Source: Heliobacterium chlorum
GTDB lineage: Bacteria; Bacillota; Desulfitobacteriia; Heliobacteriales; Heliobacteriaceae
Length of the DNA: 64,000 nucleotides
NCBI RefSeq assembly: GCF_014502795.1
Contig: NZ_JACVHF010000003.1
Span: 62,001 to 126,000 of the forward strand
Direction of reading: 5' to 3'
This document shows positions 54,500 through 62,242 of the stretch, piece by piece. The translations under genes and the position numbers were made by a program. Numbering within the stretch: position 1 is the first letter of the stretch; each line of letters starts with the position of its first letter. Below the pieces are notes generated by a model. That model made no database searches. It worked only from the letters and a program-made list of their open reading frames with translations, and was not told the DNA's origin.

Positions 54500-55786
54500 C
54501 TAAGAGACCGGCTTGGCAAAGACATCAGAGAGACCCGCCGCACCTACTCGTTGACGAATAGCGTTGACATCCGTCGTGTAGAGGCCTTTTTCCTGCATTC
54601 GTTGGAAATAAACAGAGCCAGAGAAGGTGTACTTTTTCGTGAGTCCCTCGTCGGTTTGCATTTGTTCGTTCACGTGAGCGATAGCATCTCCGACAGCCAA
54701 TGAAGGAGAAATTTCCAACAGCGGTTTATTCAAGGTAAAGCGAACGGCGTTATGCCCAGCCAGTGTTCCTGTGACAATAGCCTCCGTGTGTCCCACCAGA
54801 AGACCCGCTTTCTCTCCGGCACAGAAGAGATTCTGTACGTCCCCTTTTACTTTGAGATGATTGTCGCGAGGGCACATTCCGATGTAACGCATAGAGTTAC
54901 CGATACCGCCGGAATAGGGATCTTCAAAACGAGCGTTTTCGAAGCCAGGGATATGACGAAGCTTGTCCAACGGATAGTAAGGAGTCATCAGCTTTGCATG
55001 ACCTGTATCCAAAAGGATCACGTTCTCGGCAAACTCTTTGAGCGCATATTGTTGGCACGCCTTTTTGGAGAGGGCGTCTTCCTTGCGAAGTTCTTCTGGA
55101 ATCGGTACAACAGCCACGCCGGTTTTATTCAGGGTATCAATGATATCATCGCGAATGGAATCTTTGTGCAATTTACAGGAACCGGACATGGCGCCGAAAC
55201 TGCCATCTCCTTTTTTCCCGATGATCTCTTTAATGCCAGCTTTACCGGCGATAGATACGCGGCCGCCAAAGGTGGGACAACGATAGATACACATGGCGCA
55301 ACCGTTGCCGTACTTGCCGCAGTTGCCTTGCGGTCCAGCAGTTCCGCTAGCGTCGATAAATACATCACCAGCGATCGCGTCGGTCTCGTCGATGACTACA
55401 GCGGTGATTTTAGAACCTTCCATGTGTATGTCCCGTACTCTTGCCAAGGTCCGAAATTCGATATTTTTATACTGGGACAAACGGTTGCGAACAGCCGGTT
55501 CTACCTTTGCTACGTCATAGAGATTGGCATGTTTATGGCCTGGAAATTCGATGTTTTTATGGCGGGAGACCTGATCGCAAACTTCGAACAGGTCTCCACC
55601 ACCCATGGCAAACATCTCTTCCGTAGCCGTAAAGCGGCCGTTGTTGCGCATGATACCGCCGACAAGACCAGTGCCCAACAGCATGTCAGTCCGTTCAAGC
55701 ATAACAACATCGGCGCCAGCCTTTGCCGCTGCGATCGCTGCGGCACTTCCAGCCCATCCGCCGCCGACAACTACTACTTTTGCCAC
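54500..55786 (-). CDS. FAD-dependent oxidoreductase with four-cysteine motif
   Basis: A 428-aa flavoprotein. The FAD-binding motif is VVVVGGGWAGSAAAIAAAK (residues 4-22), and the second FAD region is LFCAGEKAGLLVGHTEAIVTG near 345. The middle part has GNCGKYGNGCAMCIYRCP with C156, C163, C166 and C170, a C-x6-C-x2-C-x3-CP spacing that suggests a [4Fe-4S] cluster. Family is GidA/TrmFO-like in overall layout but not the tRNA enzyme. The reaction is unknown; oxidation of an amino-acid intermediate is inferred from the operon. Confidence 0.7.
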   Translation of the reverse strand: MAKVVVVGGGWAGSAAAIAAAKAGADVVMLERTDMLLGTGLVGGIMRNNGRFTATEEMFAMGGGDLFEVCDQVSRHKNIEFPGHKHANLYDVAKVEPAVRNRLSQYKNIEFRTLARVRDIHMEGSKITAVVIDETDAIAGDVFIDASGTAGPQGNCGKYGNGCAMCIYRCPTFGGRVSIAGKAGIKEIIGKKGDGSFGAMSGSCKLHKDSIRDDIIDTLNKTGVAVVPIPEELRKEDALSKKACQQYALKEFAENVILLDTGHAKLMTPYYPLDKLRHIPGFENARFEDPYSGGIGNSMRYIGMCPRDNHLKVKGDVQNLFCAGEKAGLLVGHTEAIVTGTLAGHNAVRFTLNKPLLEISPSLAVGDAIAHVNEQMQTDEGLTKKYTFSGSVYFQRMQEKGLYTTDVNAIRQRVGAAGLSDVFAKPVS

Positions 55787-55798
55787 GGCTTAACCTCC

Positions 55799-57262
55799 TT
55801 AAATCATTCCGGCGTGGCGTCCCACGATTTCCATCAATTTTACCAATGCGCGGACCCCATAGCGCATGTTATCTTCAATCAACTGGCCATTATCATCGCT
55901 GGTGCCAAGACCCGGCGAGATGAAAATGTTAGCATCGTAGGCGATCGTTGGAATCACACCCATCTGGGCTAGACCAGTCTGCAGGATGTTGCTTCCGGCA
56001 TACATGTCTTCGATGGCAAAGATGGGGAATCCAAGACCGCCATCTTTCCATGTTCCTTCGTAGTTGACTTCCACAGTCTGGGAGTTATAGGATTTGCTGA
56101 TCAAGAGACCTTTTTTAATGTTGGGGTGGATCTGTTCGAATTCTTCCCGGACGATTCGCTCCAAGTCATCGACAGGCTTAGTCATCAGTTTCGGGTTATC
56201 CCGGAGGACTCGCAGGGCCTGGATCTGACTGAGTAAGGCTTCTTTCCCTGGATCGAAGGTAACATAAGCGGCTTTACCATAGGACGCCGTCGTGCCCCAG
56301 CGGTCACCATGTAAGCCCATGGCCCGGCGAATATGGGTCATCACATCTTCACGACCGATGACGAGTCCGGAAGTAGCCGCACCAGATGCCTTGTCCATAG
56401 CGTAGACAATCAAGTCTGCGTTAACTTTGCGCGGATCGGTTCCAACGAAGGGTATGCCCCAGGCGTTGTCGATCAGGTAAGGAACGTTGTATTCGTGAGC
56501 CAGTTCCCCGATACGCTTCATGAGCAAGGGCGCACCGTCGTCTTCTTTTATGCCGTACCCGTAACCAGGGGTGTCATAACCGAGCGATGCAAATCCCGTC
56601 AAGAAGGGAGCATGAACTTCGGCGGCCAAAGCCATTTGCTCGATGGAGGCCTCAGGGTCTACTTCGGTCAACAAAGGAACGGGATGGGCTTTGACACCGT
56701 GAACAGGGTACTTCGCTCCGACGAGCGGCACGATGACTGTATCAAAGTTGTTCTGCCGTTTGCCGTAAAAACCCATCTCGCCGGCAGTAGTCCCTCGGTC
56801 AGCGTAGAGGTCTTTGTATTTTGCCGGGAACGGGCGACCGTAAGCGCCCTGATGGTGCATGTGCTTTTCATAAGGGCAGATGTACCGGGCACGGTAGTTA
56901 TCACCTCGGCCCAGATTGGGTGGAGTCATCAAAGTATCAAAGCAAAGCCACAGAGCCGCTTCACAAGTGCTGGTCGGAACAGGCTCCCACTCATCGCCAT
57001 AGACATCCTTGACGATCTCCCGAAGCTCATCGATCAGTTTGGCCAAGGGAATGACTTCTTTCCCGCCTTTTTCTGTAGCTTCGGCAATATCTCGACGAAG
57101 CGGGGCCGGGCATCCAGAGATCGCTCCGGTAAGACCGAATTTACCTCTCAGTTGCGGGGGGATACCGATTTCATCGGCTGCCTTTTTCGCTTCCGCATAA
57201 ATTTGCGGGATGCTAGCCTGCAGGTGTCTATATAGTTGATACTTATATTTTAAGTTCGACAT
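55799..57262 (-). CDS. Fold-type-I PLP-dependent enzyme of unknown reaction
   Basis: A 487-aa enzyme. The cofactor site is clear: [12 protein letters not shown] (D265, which would pair with the pyridine nitrogen) and [14 protein letters not shown] with K291 as likely Schiff-base lysine. Layout resembles SelA or related lyases rather than aminotransferases. I cannot assign it to a named family. Unusual parts are [17 protein letters not shown] near residue 46 and the Tyr/Gly run [13 protein letters not shown]. It lies 42 nt after the RidA gene and 12 nt before the flavoprotein gene. Confidence 0.7.
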   Translation of the reverse strand: MSNLKYKYQLYRHLQASIPQIYAEAKKAADEIGIPPQLRGKFGLTGAISGCPAPLRRDIAEATEKGGKEVIPLAKLIDELREIVKDVYGDEWEPVPTSTCEAALWLCFDTLMTPPNLGRGDNYRARYICPYEKHMHHQGAYGRPFPAKYKDLYADRGTTAGEMGFYGKRQNNFDTVIVPLVGAKYPVHGVKAHPVPLLTEVDPEASIEQMALAAEVHAPFLTGFASLGYDTPGYGYGIKEDDGAPLLMKRIGELAHEYNVPYLIDNAWGIPFVGTDPRKVNADLIVYAMDKASGAATSGLVIGREDVMTHIRRAMGLHGDRWGTTASYGKAAYVTFDPGKEALLSQIQALRVLRDNPKLMTKPVDDLERIVREEFEQIHPNIKKGLLISKSYNSQTVEVNYEGTWKDGGLGFPIFAIEDMYAGSNILQTGLAQMGVIPTIAYDANIFISPGLGTSDDNGQLIEDNMRYGVRALVKLMEIVGRHAGMI

Positions 57263-57304
57263 TGAGAGCCTCCTCGTTACCCTTTATGATTCGTTCTCGA
57301 CTCA

Positions 57305-57766
57305 TCAGGAGCCCACTTGTACGATCATTTCCACTTCTACAGCCGCATCTAAGGGGAGCTCGTTCACACCCACAGCCGATCGAGCATGCTGTCCTTTATC
57401 CCCAAATACACGGCCAAGCAGTTCGGAGGCGCCATTGACTACCCCCGGTTGACCTTGAAATCCCGGTGCGCTGTTGACAAAGCCGACAACTTTAACGATT
57501 TGTTTAATCTGATCGAGATTTCCAATCTGCCCTTTGATCACACTTAAACAGTTGAGGCAGCAAATCTTCGCAGCTTCGTACGCTTGTTCCGGGGTAACAT
57601 CTTTTCCGACCTTGCCCTTATGCTTCAATTCCCCGTTGACAAAGGGTATCTGACCGGACGTATAGACATAATCACCGACTTTGATGGCCGGCACATAAGC
57701 AGCGACCGGTTTCGGTGCATCCGGTATGGTCAGGCCCATTTCTTGCAGTTTCGCTTCAATGGACAT
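57305..57766 (-). CDS. ridA: RidA-family enamine/imine deaminase
   Basis: A 153-aa protein of the RidA/YjgF/UK114 family. Landmarks are [21 protein letters not shown] and a C-terminal EVEMIVQV, with the catalytic Arg seen in [14 protein letters not shown]. RidA removes reactive enamines and imines formed by PLP enzymes or oxidases, which fits its place beside a PLP enzyme and a flavoprotein. Confidence 0.88.
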   Translation of the reverse strand: MSIEAKLQEMGLTIPDAPKPVAAYVPAIKVGDYVYTSGQIPFVNGELKHKGKVGKDVTPEQAYEAAKICCLNCLSVIKGQIGNLDQIKQIVKVVGFVNSAPGFQGQPGVVNGASELLGRVFGDKGQHARSAVGVNELPLDAAVEVEMIVQVGS

Positions 57767-57850
57767 GATTTTTCACCTCCTGATTTTTACTGGGCGGGAC
57801 TCATCGATAGTTTCACCGCCTCCGGAAAAAACATGTGTATTTGGTTACCT

Positions 57851-58288
57851 TTAATCGGGGCTTTTGATCAATAGTTGTTGACCGATTTCAGCACCTAAGG
57901 ACACCCCCGACAACCGATCTTCCGACTTAATGACGATATTGATATGATTGGGCATATGTGTTTCGTCAAAACCGGCAATGTGACCGAGCAGCTTGCCTTT
58001 TAAAAAGACGGGATCACCCGTCACGATGACACCACCACCTTTGACCTCAAAAAAAGCCAGGTAAGCGATACGGTCTACCTTCTTTCCAGGTCCGGCTTCC
58101 ACTTCATCGGTCATAATAATTTCATGGATCTCGTCTTCTGCCAGTGCACGCGAAATGGGCTTGATCAACTGAAGGCCGCGGTTCTCCAACTTGCCTTCTA
58201 AAATCGCCACCAATTCTCCGACAACATCCTTTTTCTTCGCATAGGGATGAACCCGCAACATTCCCTGTGCATACGGATCAGACACCAT
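57851..58288 (-). CDS. Uncharacterised 145-aa protein heading the cluster
   Basis: A soluble alpha/beta-type protein beginning MVSDPYAQGMLRVHPYAKKK, with conserved-looking IIMTDEVEAGPGKKVDRIAY and GHIAGFDETHMPNHINIVI. I do not recognise the family. It is the first gene of the catabolic cluster, with an AAAGGGGG ribosome site and a possible promoter 42 nt upstream. Confidence 0.6.
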   Translation of the reverse strand: MVSDPYAQGMLRVHPYAKKKDVVGELVAILEGKLENRGLQLIKPISRALAEDEIHEIIMTDEVEAGPGKKVDRIAYLAFFEVKGGGVIVTGDPVFLKGKLLGHIAGFDETHMPNHINIVIKSEDRLSGVSLGAEIGQQLLIKSPD

Positions 58289-58329
58289 AAAATCCCCCTT
58301 TGGGTAGGTATTTGCCCATGTTTTTAGTC

Positions 58330-58358
58330 TTCCTAAATGAAAGGATTTAATGAGTCAA
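58330..58358 (-). promoter_or_regulatory. Possible promoter of the catabolic cluster
   Basis: On the minus strand TTGACT (58358-58353), a 17-nt spacer and TAGGAA (58335-58330). The -10 is weak, so an activator might be needed. Confidence 0.4.
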
Positions 58359-58406
58359 ACACCGACCGGGAGAAGTAGCTATGTAAAAGTCCGGGTAAAA
58401 CTAAAA

Positions 58407-58445
58407 AAAGCCTCTAACCAGCCAGCAAGGCCGGTTAGAGGCTTT
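58407..58445 (-). terminator. Terminator of rex
   Basis: A 13-bp stem (58407-58419 with 58433-58445), then T residues on the minus strand, 21 nt past the rex stop. Confidence 0.85.
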
Positions 58446-58465
58446 CTTCCCTTGAGTAGGAGATG

Positions 58466-59101
58466 TTAAAATTTTCTCCTCGAACCTAAATTAAAGGTAA
58501 GGACTTCTAAGTTCACCGATAAATCAACGTTTCGAAGTTCCACATGGGGAGGAAGGGTAAGTACACAAGGAGCAAAGTTTAGTATGGCACTGACACCAGC
58601 CGCTACAAGCTTGTCCGCTACTTGTTGGGCTTCCGTAGCCGGAACGGTGATGATGCCAATCCCTACTTGTTTTTCTCTAATTATACTTTCCAGTTCCTCT
58701 AGAGGACGAACGGTGAGTCCGCTCAGTTCCCGCCCCACTTTCGCTGCGTCAGCATCAAAGATACCAACGATGTCAAAACCGCGTTCTCTAAATCCGCGGT
58801 ACATCGTCAGGGCCGAACCTAGATAGCCAATTCCGACGATGACCACACGCCATTCCCGGTTTAGTCGTAAAATGTTGAGAATATGACTCTGCAATTCACC
58901 AACATTATAACCGACTCCGCGGGTTCCAAATTCTCCGAAATAGGCCAGGTCCTTACGAACGTGAGCCGGGCTGACTCCAACACCTTCGGCAATCTCTCCC
59001 GAGGAGATCATCTCCACTCCCCGCTCCTCCACTTGGCTCAGATACCGAGAGTACATAGATAAGCGGATAATGGTGGCTTCGGGGATTTTCAGGGTTTTCA
59101 C
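58466..59101 (-). CDS. rex: Redox-sensing repressor Rex
   Basis: A 211-aa NADH/NAD sensor. The N-terminal winged helix (ATIIRLSMYSRYLSQVEERG to VRKDLAYFGEFGTRGVGY) is followed by a Rossmann domain with VGIGYLGSALTMYRGF. When NADH is high Rex leaves DNA and fermentation genes are expressed. It starts with GTG, 23 nt after the pit stop, so it may share that transcript. Confidence 0.96.
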   Translation of the reverse strand: MKTLKIPEATIIRLSMYSRYLSQVEERGVEMISSGEIAEGVGVSPAHVRKDLAYFGEFGTRGVGYNVGELQSHILNILRLNREWRVVIVGIGYLGSALTMYRGFRERGFDIVGIFDADAAKVGRELSGLTVRPLEELESIIREKQVGIGIITVPATEAQQVADKLVAAGVSAILNFAPCVLTLPPHVELRNVDLSVNLEVLTFNLGSRRKF

Positions 59102-59124
59102 GCCTAATTCCCTTCTTTCTTTAA

Positions 59125-60123
59125 CTAGACACCTAAGAGGAAATGAATCACTGTATAAGATAATGCAGCCACTGCGGCAGAGGCGGGAATCGTTAAAATC
59201 CAGGCAGATACGATCTGCTTAGCCACACCCCAGCGAACAGCAGAAACCCGTTTGGCTGATCCTACTCCCATAATACAAGATGAGACAACGTGAGTGGTAC
59301 TCACAGGCATTCCAAACATGGAAGCACCATAAATTACGAAAGAGGAGCTTAAATCGGCTGCAAATCCATTGACAGGTTCCAACTTGACGATACGCCCGCC
59401 CATGGTGCGGATGATCTTCCATCCTCCGACGGCAGTTCCCAATGCCATGGCCATGGCACAAGCGATGATTGTCCACTTGGGCACTTCAAAAACAGGGATC
59501 ATGCCGGCACTGAAGAGGGCCATCGTGATGATCCCCATCGATTTTTGGGCATCATTCGAACCATGGGAAAAAGCTGCCGCCGTAGCGGCGAGCACCTGTA
59601 ATCGTAAAAATCGGCGATTGACTCACCCAGGTGTCGAGTTCCTTGATATCCACCAAAGGGCAGTCATAACAAAGTACCCGACAATCAAACCCACGATAGG
59701 CGACGCAATCAACACGGCAACGATCTTCTGAATGCCTGCCAGTTTTAAGCTTGAGAATCCCTGACCAGCTACAACAGCGCCGATGACTCCACCGATCAGT
59801 GCGTGAGAACTTGACGATGGAATCCCATAATACCACGTCAGAAGATTCCATAAGATAGCTGAAACCAGGGCAGCCAAGATTACTGATTGAGTAATTCCAG
59901 AGGGGTTCGCGATATCAGATCCGATCGTTTTTGCGACAGCCGTACCGGAAAAGGCACCGACAAAGTTCATGGTAGCCGCCAAAACGACTGCATGGTTAGG
60001 TGCGATAGCGCGTGTCGACACGGACGTTGCTACTGCATTCGCCGTATCGTGAAATCCGTTGATATAATCAAAAGCGAGTGCTGTAAAGACGATGACAAAG
60101 ACAATGATTTCAAAACTAGGCAT
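59125..60123 (-). pseudogene. pit: PiT-family inorganic phosphate transporter interrupted by one in-frame TGA
   Basis: The frame from 60123 encodes 166 residues to a TGA at 59625-59623, then continues in the same frame through 9 codons and another 156 residues to 59125. Total length with read-through is 332, normal for the family. The first half has the PiT motif DYINGFHDTANAVA and the second HGSNDAQKSMGII and GMPVSTTHVVSS. The residue at TGA falls in a variable basic loop, where CGA to TGA is the simplest change. This is either a real nonsense mutation, a sequencing error or a read-through gene. Confidence 0.9.
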
Positions 60124-60745
60124 TCTTCATGGCTACCCCTTTGACGATTTTTGCCACGTGCTCACAGACATCGGTCGCATCTTCTACCCGTTCTAATATC
60201 TCTTTCCATTTAATAAGTTCAATGGGATCTTTCAGTTCGTTAAAAAGATGGGCCACACCGCGGCGATAGAGGCGGTCACCCTCGCTTTCACATTGTTTAA
60301 TTTTGGCACATCCCTCAAGAATCGCATCTTGGTTCTTGCGAATATTGCGTAAGGCAGCGATAACCTCCGCTAATTTTTCCGTCGCTTGAGATAGTACACC
60401 GGCCAATTTAATAAAATCTTCCGAAGGTTGTGACGTTTGATAGAGGTACATCCGTTCTATCGTCCCATGGATGTTATCTAAGATATCGTCGAGACGGTTA
60501 CCGAGAAGGTAAATATCTTCACGGTCAATCGGAGTGATGAAGGTTTGGTTGAGTTGCTCGGTGATGCTGGCGGTAATATCATCGCCTTGATGTTCCACCT
60601 CAGTGATCTCAGCCATTTTTACAGAGAGTTGCTGGTAATCGTTCAACAATGATAGTAGTACTTTGGCCCCTTTATCGACAGTCCGGGCGCTTTGTTCCAA
60701 GAGATCAAAGAACTTGTCTTCACGGGGTTTCAGTGAAAGCAACAT
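60116..60745 (-). CDS. PhoU-like DUF47-family protein
   Basis: A 209-aa helical protein of the TIGR00153/DUF47 family, with repeats of PhoU-type metal-binding helices (EVEHQGDDITASI, ESEGDRLYRRGVAH). It is usually next to a PiT transporter and thought to regulate it. The pit frame starts 8 nt inside its end. Confidence 0.92.
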   Translation of the reverse strand: MLLSLKPREDKFFDLLEQSARTVDKGAKVLLSLLNDYQQLSVKMAEITEVEHQGDDITASITEQLNQTFITPIDREDIYLLGNRLDDILDNIHGTIERMYLYQTSQPSEDFIKLAGVLSQATEKLAEVIAALRNIRKNQDAILEGCAKIKQCESEGDRLYRRGVAHLFNELKDPIELIKWKEILERVEDATDVCEHVAKIVKGVAMKNA

Positions 60746-60790
60746 AGTAGTTCTTTACCTTCTTCCTCGTAATTTAAGCATTTTTTAACA

Positions 60791-60820
60791 ATTATAATGG
60801 ATTCATCACAGATACCTCAA
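60791..60820 (-). promoter_or_regulatory. Promoter of the DUF47-pit-rex unit
   Basis: On the minus strand TTGAGG (60820-60815), an 18-nt spacer and TATAAT (60796-60791), 46 nt before the start codon. Confidence 0.6.
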
Positions 60821-60836
60821 CCATTATAACAGCAGA

Positions 60837-60867
60837 AAATGAGATGGTGAAGGTACCATCTCATTTT
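60837..60867 (-). terminator. Terminator of folC
   Basis: A strong stem of 11-13 bp (60837-60847 with 60857-60867) ending in TTTT on the minus strand, 27 nt after the stop. Confidence 0.75.
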
Positions 60868-60893
60868 CTGTCACTTTTCGACGTTTTTAGTTT

Positions 60894-62240
60894 TTAGCGC
60901 TTTTGCCTGATGTATTCTCTGGCTTCGGCCACCATATAAAGGGAGCCTGTAACAACGATCAAAGTTTTATCGGAATATCCCTTTAACTGCTGCGCTTCCG
61001 CCCATGCTTGATCCACAGCGTCCCGCACATCGGGTATCACTTTTACCTGAGAACAATAGCGGGAAACGATTACAGTCAACTGATCCCAATCGCCGGAGCG
61101 GGGATTGTTCGGACGGGTAACGATGACGAATTGGGCTAAGGGCGCAAGTAGTTCCACCACTTTTTCACGCTCTTTATCGGCTAGCATCCCGATCAGCAGC
61201 ACTTTGTTCCAGTCGCGATAGTCTTCCTTAAGGGTCTGGGCAAGCGTCTGCGCTCCGGCCACGTTGTGTGCACCATCGAGCAGGAATTGTCCGAATCGTT
61301 CCTGCCGACCAGGCCAAGTTACTTGCCTTAAGCCCTCCCGAAGATGCTTTTCCTCCCAAAGGAATCCCATTTGTCGAACCGTTTCTAAAAGTGCCACTGC
61401 CGTCGCCAGATTGGCTTGTTGATGTTTCCCTGCCAGCGGGGGCATCAACGGTCCATAGTGGCCGATTTGGCCATGGATAACCATTTCCTTGCCGCCTTCG
61501 ACAGACTCCCAAGTCACTTTATCGCCTTGAGTCACCACAGTATGCGAAAGCTCTCTCTCTTGGACCACCGCTTGAACGAGGGGGGCCCCTACGGCTTCTG
61601 CTTTAGAAGACAGAACTTCCAAAACATCACTGTTTTCGGCAGCAGTGATCAGGGGAACCCCCGGTTTGATAATCCCGGCTTTCACTGCGGCGATATCTCG
61701 CAAAGTATGACCGAGATAATCCATGTGGTCCATAGAAACGTTGGTGATACAGGTTACTATGGGGTTGACCACGTTGGTTGAATCGATCGATCCGCCAAGA
61801 CCCACTTCCAGAACGACGATATCTGCTGCTTGCTGAGCAAAATACAGAAAAGATAGGGCCGTCCACACCTCAAATTCGGTGGGGTGTTCATATCCTTCAG
61901 CTACCATGGCTTCCAAATGTGGCCGCAACTGATCGATCAGTTGGGCCACATCACCTCGGGCGATTGATTTTCCGTTGATTTGGGTTCGCTCTGTATAGCA
62001 GTGCATATGAGGTGAGGTAAAGAGGCCGACACGGAATCCAGCCGCCTCCAGTACCCGGGCGACCATCACAGAGGTAGACCCTTTGCCGTTCGTACCACCG
62101 ATGTGGATATAAGCCGGCCGTTCTTTTACGTGAGGATCGTCAAGCCGGTGCAGCAATTCGGTAATTCGTTCCAGGCCCAAATTAAAACCGAACTTTGTCA
62201 AGTCCTTCAAATAGGCTAGCGCTTCCTCAAAGTTCGTCAT
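60894..62240 (-). CDS. folC: Folylpolyglutamate synthase/dihydrofolate synthase
   Basis: A 448-aa Mur-ligase-type enzyme. The P-loop is IHIGGTNGKGSTSVM and the linker region has VLEVGLGGSIDSTNVV. The C-terminal DGAHNVAGAQTLAQTL and LIGMLADKEREKVVE complete the fold. It adds glutamates to folate. It begins 2 nt after the valS stop, the usual Firmicute order. Confidence 0.95.
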   Translation of the reverse strand: MTNFEEALAYLKDLTKFGFNLGLERITELLHRLDDPHVKERPAYIHIGGTNGKGSTSVMVARVLEAAGFRVGLFTSPHMHCYTERTQINGKSIARGDVAQLIDQLRPHLEAMVAEGYEHPTEFEVWTALSFLYFAQQAADIVVLEVGLGGSIDSTNVVNPIVTCITNVSMDHMDYLGHTLRDIAAVKAGIIKPGVPLITAAENSDVLEVLSSKAEAVGAPLVQAVVQERELSHTVVTQGDKVTWESVEGGKEMVIHGQIGHYGPLMPPLAGKHQQANLATAVALLETVRQMGFLWEEKHLREGLRQVTWPGRQERFGQFLLDGAHNVAGAQTLAQTLKEDYRDWNKVLLIGMLADKEREKVVELLAPLAQFVIVTRPNNPRSGDWDQLTVIVSRYCSQVKVIPDVRDAVDQAWAEAQQLKGYSDKTLIVVTGSLYMVAEAREYIRQKR

Positions 62241-62242
62241 GT

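Noticed and set aside
54752-55972. 406-codon open frame on plus strand inside the flavoprotein and PLP genes
   Set aside because: It is a mirror frame of strongly coding sequence; it has no recognisable motif, whereas the minus-strand products do.
56333-57235. 300-codon plus-strand frame across the PLP enzyme gene
   Set aside because: Shadow of the PLP enzyme; no ribosome site or family motif.
59590-59625. Selenocysteine at the TGA in pit
   Set aside because: No clear SECIS-like hairpin with a small apical loop follows the TGA, the aligned position in PiT proteins is a basic or variable loop residue rather than Cys, and no selenocysteine gene lies in the window.
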